DNA of 64,000 bases from Botrytis cinerea B05.10 (GCF_000143535.2 NC_037314.1:1-64000), one strand, 5' to 3'. Shown: positions 48,673 through 63,439, numbered from the stretch's first letter. Program-made: numbers and translations. Notes: a model not told the origin generated them from the sequence alone.

Positions 48673-50959
48673 AGGCTTGATTCGAGGATGATCTCTTACG
48701 AGGGGCCTTTTATGACACAGGAGATAAACTATGAATTGAGGTATGGGTGTATATTAGCGTGGAATCAAATGGCATAAAATGGCGATACCTGTTTTGGTGA
48801 TTTGTTGCTGGAGTTGAATTGTGATTTGATCCGTCTAGAAGTCGTTGGTATACTTGAAATGACGCACCGTTGGCCCTTCCGGGGGACCACCGCCGTGGTG
48901 GCTACCTCTTTTTGATTCACAACATTCGCGAACATTGCGGTACAATCCTACCAGCTTTCTTAGCAGATCCATGCAGAAGTTATGTTGAACTTAAGGTTTC
49001 TCGACATCTACCCTCTTTCTCCATCGTCCGTATCTTGCCGGGTGCAACTGGTATTGACCTTTCACATGGTTTGGACAAAGATCGGCCACCATAAGAACGT
49101 AAAGTTCAACGTGCACATTAATTCCAACCTCAGTAACATAATGCAACCTTCCAAGACTCCTCCCTTGAACTACAACCCTAGGCGAATTCTACTTTTTATA
49201 GCCGAAATTTAGATGAAGGTATCATTCATAGGTGCCCATCATTATTCTGGAGGAGTTAGAGATCTATCGATGGTCTAGAACATTCCCTGATCATTAATTT
49301 GGCGAATGCTTCTTTTTACTTCATCAAAGGTAGACATGCATAATAACTGATACTTAGATGTGTATCGTAGAATGGTTGAAGGGGTGGATGTTTGGAGGGG
49401 CAAATTAGATGTGAGACTAATAAGAAGAGGACTCTTACACCGTGATCTTACGAGTGCTAGTGTGCTGTTATAAATACAATATTGCCCATCTAACCAGACC
49501 TTACAACTATAAACCGATCTAGAACTATATTTAATACGATTTTCTAATGACAACGTCTGATAAGGTTACATGGTGGTTGCAATACTCGCCCCCAGATGTT
49601 AGACTGAACCATAACTGATAATTGTGCGACGTCATTTGATACAAACCAGCTCGCGTCAACATCAGACACCGAAGGGAGAATACCTAGTAGTCAGATAATT
49701 GAGATGAAGGTAAGAGAAGTATTGCTAGTAGGCAGCAAACCGAGAACTATAACATATCGAGACTAATTATTGGAATAGGAGTAAAATAGTAGAGCGAAGC
49801 GAAGAAGCCTCCACGGCAGTGGCCCAGCGGAGCGTCATCCAAATCAAATGCACAAGTGGAAATGACTGCAGTGGCTAAAACCTTGAGCAAGACTAGGGTA
49901 AGTAATAGATACAGTCTATATGTGACAGAGTAGAGAGAGTATGTAAGACCGAGTGGATGAGTACGATATCGATGTCGGTGCGATGTATGGATGCTGTTCT
50001 TTCAGTAGGTAATGCCTTTACCCTTACCCTTACCCTTACCCAGGTTGGTATATAAAAAGATTCTAGACTACCAGTTACCTAACTAGGTAGGTAGGCACGC
50101 AGGATACCTACTCGGTATATTACAAGGTGTGGAACGGAATACGATGCGGGCGGCGGGATGATATCAAACATTGGGTTCCTCTCATAGTTAAGGGACTTTT
50201 GCCCAGATCGAACCTAAAAACTTTAAATCCCTAGCTTTTCATTGGTCCACCATTGATTCATGATTACGAGAATGATCAATAAGGGTTTAGCCCAGGGTAT
50301 CTCCAGCTGCCTAGCTCCATTGAGACTAGCACCCTTTTCTTTTTTTGCCTCTCTGACCCAGTCACCACGATTTGAATACGCACTTGGTCGAAAATCGAAA
50401 ATTCTACTAGGAGGAGTACTAAGGTTAAGGTGGTTCTACTAAAATTCTTCTCTTTTCCTTCGAACCTCTTCCTCCTCAAACACACAAAATAAAATAAAAT
50501 CTCTTCCTTCCTCAATCCCGATAACATCAAACAACCTCTTCTTCTCTACCATCAGTTTATTTCTTTTTTTCTTACTTTCGGTCTTTGAAGTTTCTTTCGA
50601 AGGCTATTAAGAAAACAAGCGGAAAAGAGTTTGACGATTGTCTCAATATTCACATTCACATTCACATTCACGTTTCCTTACTCTTCGTATTTATAAAAGA
50701 CGAACGGAAGCAACAGATTCATTCATCCCTCTTTTCTTCTTTGTAATCGTTTCCATTGCGTTTCGGTTTCTTAGATTTCGGATTATCATCTCAACTGTCT
50801 CTTCACACGAGAGGTTCAAAAGTTACCAAAAAGACTTTTCAAAGTCAATCCTAATTTGTTCGATAATACCACGGCCGAATTACGAAGAACCCTTATCAGT
50901 CGATACCCGATAACATCACAACTTCCACACAACTTCAATCTTCTAGAACTTCATCCAAT
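48673..50959. other. gene-free stretch, mostly leader and promoter of the helicase gene
   Basis: About 2.3 kb with no convincing gene. From about 50450 the DNA is pyrimidine-rich with ACATTC repeats (50647-50668), typical of a long fungal 5' leader. (CCCTTA)n occurs at about 50015-50040. A small inverted-repeat stretch is near 48885 (GGGGGACCACCGCCGTGGTGG). Confidence 0.5.
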
Positions 50960-53241
<2,282 letters not shown>

Positions 53242-55160
53242 AAACCTACACCAAACCCTTTCCGTTTCTTGCTTGAATTACCAATACGATTTCGGTACCC
53301 TTCATATCTTGAACGGAGACGTCTAGTGGATATTGATGGTCATTGTACCCCTCATTGATATCCTCACAAAAACTTGCTTTTCTCTGTCGACTTTTCCTTA
53401 CACCTCAGCTTTTACATTTGCTCCTCAACGAATTATTCTGCGCCTTTTCTGTTTTCTGGTAGTGATACCCACGATTGAAGTCTTCTCTTGCATTCAGCGA
53501 TAGAGTCGGACTTTTACACGTGGTCTCGCTCGACCATTGATAGGCATCCGATAGAACCTGTCTTTTGTTTATGACTGTCGTCTCGCATCGATACCCACTA
53601 TAGAAAGGCAGTTAGACGGCTGACATTAGATGTCATCCTTTTACTGCTTACCGGTCACGATGCTTTTTATTACCTGGATTAGGGGGCTATATAAGCTTTC
53701 ATCTAGGTTTTCCAAGAAACGCATTACGATAGACATGTTCTCCAAAAATCTTACTGGTCCTGCTTTCAGCATTTCCATGGATCATGAAGTCCTCCACTAT
53801 GGAAGATTTGCAAAATATTTTCGTTTTTTTTTTTTTTACATTGCATTTTGCTGCATTTCGCATTTCTAGATAGAAAAAAAGTGGGATTCATATTCTCGAT
53901 ATTTTCTTCGTTGTCTTTTATTCACAAGACACATGGCAAGGGAGGATACCATTTGAGAGCTTGAATTGAAGGCTTTCCTCTTACTTTTTTTATTTTTCAC
54001 ATCATCTACGAGTGGGCGTCTTTTACGATCAAATCGATATACGACAGTGGCACAAAATAGAATAGGCATTTCTCTTCTTAAAAAAGATTTAAGGGAAGAG
54101 TTGGTGCTTGTTCTCTATAACGCTGATGGCATTCGGAAGTGCTCCTGTCCATTCAGGCTGAGACTGAGACCCAAAATGTTGGCAGGTACGGCAGAAAGAA
54201 GTCTGCTTCATATGATTGATGGAGGAAGAAAGAAATATGGAATGCGATGGATGAGTAATTACTTTAAATGAATATGAAAAGTCTTTCCACAAACAATGCA
54301 CTGTTTTAGGTGACACTACCGGTGTAATTTGATATGACCATAATTGCCCTTTCCCTCGCCTTATCTCTATCCACCTAGTCTCTTATGTCCTTGTTCCCAC
54401 GTCATCTTTTCGACCTTGATTCCCTCCCGTCTTCTTGCTTAGCCCTGCTCTGCCTTCATCTCCCTGTCTTCATGTTTTGGGCCTTGAAATGCCCTTATTT
54501 CCCTGGCCCGCCTTTATGCATCCTGATCGTTTATTTTTCTCCATCATTATCTCTCGATAACGGAAATTATCTCCCTACCCTATCTTTACATCTCCTTGTC
54601 TTCTTACCCTGTCCCCTTCCGCCGATTCTTCTTGAAGAGGCAGTATTGCTGATGTATCTTCACCATGGGGCCTTCAGATCTAGAAAATGATTCCACTGTT
54701 AGGCTGCGGTCGGGATATCTCTAAAAAAAGTTGATTTGTATCTATGTATGATGTGTTTAGTTTGTTGCAATGGATCAATGCTTAATGCGGGGAGCCCAGT
54801 CAAATTTGTGCAAAGAAACAGATGCTAAGTGGCCGACCCTGCATGCATGTATCTAGCAAAACACCATATTATCCATTTTGTAACTAAAAATTTGTTGAAA
54901 AATGGAAAACTGAACGAGCCAATGGTAGGTAGATTCTAAAGTTTGATTCACAGTCAAGTGATGGCTTGATACTCGTTCATAGCGCTTCATATTCATTCAT
55001 ACCCCGCTGTATGCCACTTCAATATGCCACCAATTGAAGGAAATAGCTTTGCTTAAAGAGCGTAAGAAAATAAAGGATCCGATCAAAGATTTGTCCAGCA
55101 TATATCATCTTCTTTCCTTTTATCCTCCCTCATAATTCAAACACTTTCACCCATCCGACT
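53242..55160. other. gene-free stretch
   Basis: 3' region of the helicase gene, with T14 at 53824-53837 and a C/T-rich block at about 54355-54620. Only short chance frames. Confidence 0.5.
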
Positions 55161-55499
55161 TCAAAACACCGGGATGCCTCTTTCAACAATCCTTCTCAAA
55201 TCCTTCAAATGCTTTCCTTTGTCCGTCGCTGCATCACCATAGACAGAGGTGGATGCTCTAGGAGAAGTCGCCGTGCTTGTTGTTCCAACAGAGCATGCAA
55301 ATATGCCGCTTTCAACGTTGATGATAACAGAAGTGCAAAGGCCGGTTGCTGCAACGCCACTAATGAAGCCAGCATTGCATGATTTACCAAGGTCGGCTTT
55401 TGCACAGGTTTGAACGAGGCTTGCTCTACTTTTGGTGGTAGTTGGAGCGGCCGTCACGAAAGCGAGGAGTGGGATGAGAGCAAAGATTGAGAATTGCAT
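55161..55499 (-). CDS. small secreted cysteine-containing protein, 112 aa
   Basis: Single exon from ATG 55499. A clear signal peptide (MQFSIFALIPLLAFVTAA) is followed by a mature part of about 94 residues with four cysteines (QTC, KSC, GLC, FAC), which could form two disulfides, then a Thr/Ser/Ala-rich and a basic tail with Lys-Arg-like sites (KGKHLKDLRRIVERG). The size and make-up fit fungal secreted small cysteine proteins, some of which act on hosts; no function is claimed. It lies alone, with more than 1.9 kb to the nearest upstream gene. Confidence 0.7.
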   Translation of the reverse strand: MQFSIFALIPLLAFVTAAPTTTKSRASLVQTCAKADLGKSCNAGFISGVAATGLCTSVIINVESGIFACSVGTTSTATSPRASTSVYGDAATDKGKHLKDLRRIVERGIPVF

Positions 55500-57170
55500 T
55501 GTATATTTTGGTGATCTCGCGATAGATTCTGAATGTATAGATGTGGGGAAAAAATAACTTTCGGAAACAGTAAAATGATTGCCTGGGGAATTTCAGTAAA
55601 TATCCATGAAAGTATGAAATGAAATATTCTTACACTGCAGATATAATATGAGAAATAGAATAGAAGTTGAGGTACGTAGAATGTAAAGGAATGAATCGTG
55701 GGGTTCTTGCCGCCAAACAATGAGTAAATAACTTGTAGAGAACGGGAGAATGAAATAACTTTATAATGCTGAATGCCGGATCTCCCAAAGAACCTCGATA
55801 TCAAGTGCCTTATCATTTCAAATAGATGTATTCTGCTACCTACCGAATTGAAGCTTTCTCCGGAAAATCCTTACCTACCAAGGTTGTTTTTGCCGTGTCG
55901 CTAACCCCTGCGGCTTACTTCCATCCAGGCTTTAGCATTCGTTTCAAACACCCCCACGATATTTTACCCAATCGTAATTCAAGCACATATATGGCTTGTA
56001 TGTGGGATAATCTTGAAGGTCCAAGGGGAAATACTAACCAGTAAAATCGCTAATCGCAGTGACCTGAGGTAAATGGTCCGAAATAATTCTCGGACGGCAT
56101 GTTTACCTGAAACAATAAAAGAACGGCAAAATCTCACCGATAAGAATATGGCTTTATCCAGAACCTCAGACTCCAATGAATATCCATGATTTGATAATTA
56201 TAACCTTGTTAAGTTTCGTACCTGACAGGTCTTCAGATTGCGCCAGATTGTGGAGGTGTTTTGGCCTATATTTTGCAGTGATAGTGACCTCAGAAATTTT
56301 GGCCGAGGAACTTCACATGTTACACCACCGATCAACACAACAGCTCGAGAGCCCCCAACGGACCTCCATGAAACTTTTTTACGAATTCATCTAGACTAAC
56401 AAGCATTGTTCGAGGATTCTCAGGATTAACAATATCCACCATACGGCAATTCAGATTATCGCGCGTCATTTTTCAGAGTGGGACATTAGCATTTCAACGG
56501 ATGACCCCTTGTACAGCCTGATCTCGATATTCGTGTGTCTAGGCTGTCCTAAGAGTCGAGAGCATTTTGTCAAGCTTTTAAATTCAAATTTAAATGGCAT
56601 CGGAGTGATGTTTTTTTAATCGACTCTACAGAGAGCCTGACACGAAATCCAAGCTTGGAAATTTTGCAGATGAAAGTAGGAACAGCAATTCTCTCAGGTC
56701 TGAACGTTGAATTCAAGAAGAATCAAAAAATCAATTACCGCCCAGACATTCAGAGCTTCTAATTTTCAGACTGTAGTCCAGAATAATGTACACACTGGTG
56801 ATAAAATTTGGTGTGTCAGGTGCTCCAGCCAGATACATGTAGGCTTCTAAGTAGACTACCACTATATTGAATGTTCTTCCGCAAGATATCTTTGAAATGT
56901 TAGAAATTGATATATCGAGATCTGATAATGTCCTGAAATCTGCAAATAAAAAAGCGCCTTCTCATGTGTTTGCATGCCGAAAGCGTGGTACGTTCTTTTT
57001 ATGAAGTTACATTCACAAATATTAACGATTCATATCCACTAACTACTTAATTTTCAACCATTTATTTCCAATCACATGGCAATGATGTTCTGTATGACTT
57101 TTATCGAGGGATAGAAGTATGAGCCAGGCTGACGAAGCAAAAGAGACTGTGGGATCCCTTTCTCGCAAGA
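55500..57170. other. gene-free stretch
   Basis: About 1.7 kb with no convincing frame, repeat or RNA gene. Confidence 0.45.
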
Positions 57171-57395
57171 TTAGGCAATGAAAATGTTTTGTCCCCTCGC
57201 TTCATTAACTAAGCGAGCAGGAGAGCTGTAAACATATTCCCCAACAGGTATAGGGAAGACACTCATCGACATTACAAGCACTTCTGGAGGCGAAACAGAC
57301 ATAGGAGGTGGTAGATCTTCCTCGGCTGCAGCATTCCTCCTTGTCGACACTTGGCAAACGAAATAATTTCCGCCAGGAGATTGAACAGACGGCAT
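57171..57395 (-). CDS. possible small protein, 74 aa
   Basis: ATG 57395 opens 74 codons of protein-like composition (MPSVQSPGGNYFVCQVS..., VFPIPVGEYVYSSPARLV). No domain, signal peptide or splice partner is seen. It may be a chance frame. Confidence 0.2.
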   Translation of the reverse strand: MPSVQSPGGNYFVCQVSTRRNAAAEEDLPPPMSVSPPEVLVMSMSVFPIPVGEYVYSSPARLVNEARGQNIFIA

Positions 57396-57439
57396 TCCGA
57401 GTCAGAGTCTTCGATGGTCCGGGCTTCAGTCCAACAATC

Positions 57440-58325
57440 AAAGGCTTTTTCTATTCAAAGCTAATACTATAATTTATGCAAAGTTGAGTTGATATCTCAA
57501 GTCATTGAAATATTTCAATTGGACCCATACGTTGAAAGCTTCAAGTGTACCGCAACCTGAAGTCCCAATAAAGATCACGCCCCTAAAACACCTCTCTATT
57601 CCGGATCAGAATTTTCGCAGACACTAAAATTTTGCTAGTAGTAGCTGCTGACGCAATTTGTTGATGATACTTTGATTCGCGTACTAATAACTTTCTGAAT
57701 GAGCATATAGCCGTGCTCTTGCAGACAACGATGAATCGGCAGTCGGAATATATTCAAAGATGCATACGGCGGTGAGAAGAATTACCCGTTTAATGTTCTG
57801 CCTCTTCTTAGATTATGAGTATGTAGAAGATGCGGCCTTGATTTCCGTGTTGATCTTCCTTAACTTCATTGGACTTTCCCGTGTTCAACCTTCCTCAACC
57901 TTTCGGAAAATATCTCCTTCAAAATTCAGGAACTTGTTTAGAATAGCAAGATTAATCAAATATCCCTCACTCACTTCTCTACCCTCTTCTTCTTGGCTAG
58001 AACCCGACAATCATCTCACGAAGTTGCTCCGCATCGAAAGATCCCAGATCACTTCCTTTCCCAATGCTGCCAATTCGGCATACTCCAATTGCCTCTTCGC
58101 CCAAGTTCCTTCAACCAAAGCTTCAACGTATACGGTGTATTTGGTGATGTGTGCCTTCTTAAGCTGGGTATTTCTTGGATTGTAACAGACTTGATCTTAT
58201 CTGTCATCGACAAGTCTCTGGCGCTTGACTTTCACGAGACGCTTGAAGGTAGCAGAGGAATTGAGAAGAAGCGCGACAGGTAAGCGAATGAACGGCGGTT
58301 GGCCGTCAAAGCCCAACGAGAATCC
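57440..58325. other. no clear gene; decayed minus-strand coding traces
   Basis: On the minus strand around 58010-58190 a protein-like stretch (HITKYTVYVEALVEGTWAKRQLEYAEL, broken by a stop upstream and an apparent frameshift downstream, where another frame reads FDAEQLREMIVGF) suggests either a third exon of the gene at 58326-58862 or a decayed gene. Confidence 0.3.
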
Positions 58326-58862
58326 TTATTTCTCCTCACTTTTCAAGAGAAGGATATAGTTCTTGATACTCGTAGCCTTCGCTGGCTTTTCCGTCTTTTG
58401 TTTCTGGACTCCGTACAAAGTTTGTTTAGATTTGACGAGGGCAAATTTCTTGGTTCGAACTTTAGTCGTAGTCGGAGGTGACCGCTTGTTTGCGACAGTG
58501 AAGGATTGGAAGAATTGCACGACGTCCTCGGGTGGACCTTTGTCGAAAAACGGTGATCTTGATAGGGTGACATCAATTGTCGAGGCTGCAATTCAAAATT
58601 CGGGTTGTGTGATGTTGAGATGCGATTTCTTGAACTCCATCAACATGTAGAAGTATTTCGATATCTCATAAATTCTGAATGATAAAAAGTCTTTCATTGT
58701 TCGACTGTGGTCCGGGCTATCAGATACCATGAAAACTAATACGAACTTACCAGAGGTCGTGTATACACTCTTAAGTTTTGGGGTCTGCACATTAGAATGT
58801 ACTCCAGAATAGATGCGTCCTTGGCCTCTATTCGAGGCTGCGGAGTATTTTGTACATCCCAT
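58326..58862 (-). CDS. hypothetical two-exon basic protein, 123 aa
   Basis: Exon 1 58862-58751, intron 58750-58586 (165 bp, GTAAGT donor, TGCAG acceptor), exon 2 58585-58326. The phase-1 join keeps frame and gives 123 aa starting MGCTKYSAASNRGQGR. The C-terminal half is basic (TTTKVRTKKFALVKSKQTLY, then KQKTEKPAKATSIKN). A GTGAGG near its 3' end could be a further donor leading to coding traces at 58010-58190. No family is recognised. The alternative reading without splicing runs to a stop at 58593 and looks less natural. Confidence 0.4.
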
Positions 58863-58869
58863 CCTAAAG

Positions 58870-59540
58870 AGCTAAATTAAGGGTGTTCAAACTTGCTTGA
58901 GAGCGCCACTTGAGAGATGACGAGCCGGCTGCCATGATTAAAGTAATTAAAGGTTGTCAGTTTGACGGTGCTTTAGATGCAACGGCGGTTATAAGGGTGT
59001 AAACAAAGACATGACCTAAAAGTTCTTGTGGATGAAATTTCCAACCAGACCTTCGCAAGGTCCAATTTTTTTTAACGAGAGTGAATATCTTTGGAGCAGC
59101 AAGACATGGAGAATGCTTCATAAGTAACTTCTCCAACACAATGCCCCCCAAAAGCTTGGGGTATCAAAAATTTAGCAACAAGGTTAGAAGAAAAAAATGA
59201 ACCGGCCAAGGCATGGTAATGAGGAGGTCGTATAGCGAGCTGCGCCGGGAAACGCAACGCATGACTACCACGTCAATCCTGTGGAGCATACGTGAGTTCC
59301 AACCAGAGTTATCACCACTGGGCAAATCGCACTTCATATTCTCTAGGGTGTGGTTATCTTGGACTTATAAACGAGTGTTCGCTTTGCGCTAATATTACCG
59401 TCGCTCTATCGATGAAAGTGAGGGATGGGCTCATTGGTGAGTCAATAAACTCGAAAGACAATCTTCTGGTTTACTTGACTTATCATGGTATTCTACTTGA
59501 TCTTAACGTATATCTTTAGGAGTTTATCAACGTCTTCTTC
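58870..59540. other. intergenic, no gene seen
   Basis: No convincing frame; 3' flank of the M20 gene. Confidence 0.45.
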
Positions 59541-60830
59541 TCAACTTTTCAAAAACGTCAACGCGCCTGCAACCAGAGCTTCCACTCCGGTCCTGAGTGT
59601 TGGCTGTATCACCGGCGCAAACAACGGACTGTGATTGATTGGTACATCTTCCATCCTTCCAGCTTCCTTAGCTTTCCTAATAACTTCAGGATCTGTACCA
59701 CCAAAGAGCCAATAACAAGAGGGTACACCTTTTCCACCCTCTTTGTTAGGTGCTTCTGTTGCCAAGGTTCCAAAATCTTCCGATCCACCCAAAGGTGCAC
59801 AACTTTGATTATGGTTTTCCCCGAACACGTCGTCGAAGGTATGTGATAGCTTTTGTGTGATGTCATCATTGTTAACCAAGAATGGGAAATTGCTCGTCGG
59901 CTCGAATAGTGGTTCTTTTGTAGCATTTGAAGCATCGCATTCTGCTTTCACGATCCTTCTGATCGATTTCAAAACCCTTTCCCTTGTTTCGGGGTTAAAA
60001 TTTCTCACATTAATCTTCAACACAGCTTCATCAGCAATGATGTTCTCCGTCATCCCTGCAACAACGCTTCCTACTGTTATTACAGCCGAATCTTGAGGGT
60101 TTACTTCTCTGCTGATGATACCTTGTAATCGTACGACAATATTAGCAGCCATAAACACCGGATCGATCGTCATATGTGGCTGTGATGCATGCCCACCCTT
60201 CCCATAAACTGTCACTCGGAAACTGTCTGCAGCAGATCCAGAGATTCCTGTTCGTGTTCCCACTTGTCCCGCTGCAAGTGGCATCACATGCTGTCCTAAT
60301 ACCACATCCGGGATAGGACATGCGTGTCTTTCAGGATCATAAAGTCCATCTTCTATCATAGCTTTCGCTCCTGCACCTCGCTCCTCATTTGGCTGGAACA
60401 ATATCACCAATGTGCCTTTCCAAGCTGATTTTGCCTTTGATAATGTTTCTGCAGCGGCTAACATACATGCTATATGCATATCATGTCCGCAAGCGTGCAT
60501 TACATCCTTTTCAATGCCATCTGCACCATCAACTTCTCTCTTCTTGCTAGCATATGGTAGGCCAGTCAGTTCCTTGACGGGCAATGCATCAATATCCGCT
60601 CGAAGGAGAACAGTAGGCCCAGAAGAGTTCTTCAGAATTCCAATGAGGCCGGTGCCTCCGATATTTGTACGGACTTCAAAATTGGAGAGCTTTCGGAGTT
60701 CCTTAGCAGCAGTCTCCGAGGCTAGATGCTCCTGGAGTGATAATCCAGGATTTTGATGAAGATCTTTGTAGACTGATTCATAGTAGCTGAGGTCATGAAT
60801 ATACTCCTGGAGAAGCGCTGGGATACTCAT
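59541..60830 (-). CDS. M20-family amidohydrolase (IAA-amino-acid/hippurate hydrolase-like), 429 aa
   Basis: Single exon from ATG 60830. The dinuclear-metal signature HACGHDMHIA (about residues 113-122) and the EERGAGA motif (about 153) are those of M20D amidohydrolases, which cleave N-acyl amino acids (hippurate or auxin conjugates). The dimerisation domain with GKGGHASQPH is present, and the late metal-ligand region PLGGSEDFGTLA is intact, so the enzyme should be active. No signal peptide, so probably cytosolic. The substrate is not predictable. It is divergent from the short-chain dehydrogenase at 61218 with about 390 bp between starts, so the two may share a promoter. Confidence 0.93.
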   Translation of the reverse strand: MSIPALLQEYIHDLSYYESVYKDLHQNPGLSLQEHLASETAAKELRKLSNFEVRTNIGGTGLIGILKNSSGPTVLLRADIDALPVKELTGLPYASKKREVDGADGIEKDVMHACGHDMHIACMLAAAETLSKAKSAWKGTLVILFQPNEERGAGAKAMIEDGLYDPERHACPIPDVVLGQHVMPLAAGQVGTRTGISGSAADSFRVTVYGKGGHASQPHMTIDPVFMAANIVVRLQGIISREVNPQDSAVITVGSVVAGMTENIIADEAVLKINVRNFNPETRERVLKSIRRIVKAECDASNATKEPLFEPTSNFPFLVNNDDITQKLSHTFDDVFGENHNQSCAPLGGSEDFGTLATEAPNKEGGKGVPSCYWLFGGTDPEVIRKAKEAGRMEDVPINHSPLFAPVIQPTLRTGVEALVAGALTFLKS

Positions 60831-61217
60831 GCTTTGCTTTTTGTCTCGTCAAGTTATCAGCAACAGTCAATGATAATTGATGAGGATAGTTGACCCAAAG
60901 TCCGTATCGAATTGAGAAACTGAGGTCTTATCACTAATGGACAGTCTTGATATGTTGGGAAGTCAAATTAAGAGAACTGATTGATAAGCTCCAGTGTAAA
61001 GATGTGGGCGGGGTCTCAATAGATGTAGTGATGGCACGTGATGAGCTGGGTTGAAGAGATCCCTAAGCTTGCCCACATTTCCCCATCTTCGTCCAACGCT
61101 CCCCCGCTATATGCGGGGCAAGCGGCTTTATCGAGTTCAGAACAACATCTCCAGATAACAAATGAAGCTTCAAGCAATAAAATTCTATTCTTAAATTCTA
61201 AATATCCACAACGCAAA
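60831..61217. promoter_or_regulatory. shared divergent promoter region of the M20 hydrolase and the SDR
   Basis: 387 bp between the two start codons, transcribed outward on both sides. It contains a GGCACGTGATG site at about 61032. Common regulation is inferred from arrangement only. Confidence 0.5.
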
Positions 61218-62090
61218 ATGGCCGATAATAACTTGGTCGATCGACTGGCCCTTATCACGGGTGCATCAGGAGGGTAAGAAGTACCACTCTTGACACCGAA
61301 AACTATGAATAACAAGAAGATAGAATAGGATCAGCTTGTGCTCGTGCATTTGCAACTGAAGGTGTTCATCTCGCACTTACATATTCCACTTCCAAAGATG
61401 CAATTGATAGACTCCTGGATGAATTACGCCAAACACCGTCAGGGAAAGATCTTCGAATCTCTATTCACCAAGTGGATATGGGTTCCGCAGAACAAATCTC
61501 AGGTCTCTTTGATGAGATCAAACGTGATCATGGGGGCCGCACAGTAGATATCTTAGTATCAAATGCTGGGTATGGAAAGAGGATTGTAGATATATCAGAT
61601 ATCCCATTGGAGGAATTTGAATACACTCTCAACATCAACTTGAGAGCCTCGTTCTTATTAGTTAAAGGTGTGGTAGAAGGAATGAAGGCACAAAAGTGGG
61701 GGAGAATTATCTTTATATCGAGTATAGCTGCTTATGGAGCTGGGCTTAATGGTTGCCGTATGATACACACTTTCCAATCGATTCCTCGAGTACTTGACTG
61801 ATGTGCACTTAGATTACGCTGCGTCAAAAGGTGGCCTCACGTCTATGATGAAGAATCTATCCCTTCACCTTGCCGAATACAAAATTACAGTCAATGATGT
61901 GGCACCGGCGATGATTGGTAACACAGGGATGATTCCAAATGCTGATGTTGCTCCTGGTTTACTTGATGCAATTCCACTACATCGGTTGGGCACTCCGGAA
62001 GAATGCTCGAATGCAGTTATGATGTTTGCAAAGACTGGATACGCTACTGGTCAGAGCTTGTTGCTTGCAGGGGGATTAAATCATAAGTAG
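61218..62090 (+). CDS. short-chain dehydrogenase/reductase, 255 aa
   Basis: Exons 61218-61273, 61324-61757 and 61813-62090; introns of 50 bp (GTAAGA, TAG) and 55 bp (GTATGA, TTAG) keep frame and give 255 aa. Nucleotide-binding TGASGGIG spans the first splice; NAGYG, catalytic Ser in ISSIAAYG, and YAASK (Tyr and Lys) follow, with the last spanning the second splice (NGCHYAASKGG). It resembles 3-oxoacyl-reductase-like classical SDRs that use NAD(P)H. Substrate unknown. The neighbouring hydrolase suggests a two-gene catabolic pair, which is inference. Confidence 0.93.
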
Positions 62091-62664
62091 ATGGCCTTTG
62101 GCAAAAATGTTAGGAGCTCGTTACAATCCTATCATAAGAGGTGACATATGTGGATAGGATCGCATTAAGAATGGCACTGTCAAATACCTAGATTGAGCTC
62201 GCTAGACCCATGAAAAGATAATAGCAAGAAAATCGATCTCCTTCCAACATCGAAGCGAACATTAGATATTCACGTTTGAGCATGTGCGAGGGCATTTTAT
62301 AAAATGTGAATCACTTGAGTTGTGAGCCTTCGAAGGCACTCTGGTATCCGATTGTCCATTTTCAATCTAGACTTCCTGAAGCATTATGAAGCATGTAAGT
62401 CCATGGGAAATTTAAACTCGTTATATTCTCAAATGATTAAAATGATAAGGCAAAATGGCAAGACGAAAAGAGGGTATCATCCCCACATCCCACAACGGAA
62501 AAGACCATCAAAAGTACTACTCCAATGTCCCATTCCGTATTATTGAAAGAAATCCCATACCCATCAGCTTCCTTGACTTATTTTCCCCCATGCAAAGTTC
62601 TATAGTACAAGTGATACTCCATTCCCAAAACAAAGGCAGATGGAGGATGTAAATGCAGAGGTTT
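62091..62664. other. intergenic between convergent genes
   Basis: 3' flanks of the SDR and the LITAF-like gene; only chance frames. Confidence 0.5.
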
Positions 62665-63439
62665 TTAGACACCAGGTACTTTGACATCCGTTCTACCACT
62701 CCTGTGCCAAACCGCCAATAATGCACCACAATGCCCGCATTTATGATCAACGTCCTTGAGACCGGAGACAAGATAGGGTATACATCCTAAACAGGTGACT
62801 GCGCAGCAAAGAAGCGCGATAAGACTAATGTAGGGTCAGTATATATTGTATATTGCCTTCTGAGAGGCGAAAGAGATAAACTTACTGTGTAGTCATTCCA
62901 CTGTGATTTTCAACAGCTGTTACCCCTCTGACACCGCAAACAGGGCAGTCTACAGGAGCAGGGCCGGCTTGGAGTGCACGGATAGGCATAGCAGTGGGAA
63001 AGGCATTCCTTCCTTGGTTGATATTTGCTTGGGGCGGAGGTTGGACTGGATAATGTTCTTGATGAGGGTATTGACCTTGAGGAGGTGGAGTTTGATATTG
63101 ACTCTTCTCATTTGTGAAACCCTCTTGCTGAGGTGGGATTTGTTGTGATGCCATTGTATTTTGATTATGATTGACGGCTTCGATACCTTGGTTAGATTCG
63201 ACGACTTCGATTCCTTGATAAGCCTCCGGTTTGATGTTCTGTTGAGTTTGATGTATTTGTGGAGGTATATTAGGATGTGGTTGTTGTTCGATATTTGAAG
63301 TAGATGTGTTGGTGATACCGGTTACTTGTGGAGAAATGGACATAGGGTTATGACTGGCTGAACCGGTGTTTTGAGGTGATGTAAGGGGAGAAATCCCATC
63401 TTGATAGGTCGGTGGAGGTGTGTTATTATATCCGGACAT
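62665..63439 (-). CDS. LITAF-domain membrane-associated protein, 237 aa
   Basis: Exon 1 63439-62886, intron 62885-62825 (61 bp, GTAAGT, ATTAG), exon 2 62824-62665; 237 aa. The start MSGYNN at 63439 is the first ATG; the frame extends upstream without one. The N-terminal ~165 residues are Pro/Gln-rich and disordered, with a PPPTY motif near the start that could bind WW-domain ubiquitin ligases. The C-terminal LITAF domain has CPVCG, a hydrophobic membrane-inserting stretch (LIALLCCAVTCLGCIPYLV), then HKCGHCGALLAVW, which together bind one zinc. Such proteins sit on the cytosolic face of endosomal or lysosomal membranes. Confidence 0.92.

Noticed and set aside
50013..50040. Interstitial telomere repeat
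   Set aside because: The repeat is CCCTTA, not CCCTAA, and short.
57993..58283. Frame starting like histone H3 (xARTRQ)
   Set aside because: The start codon is TTG and the rest has no histone similarity.
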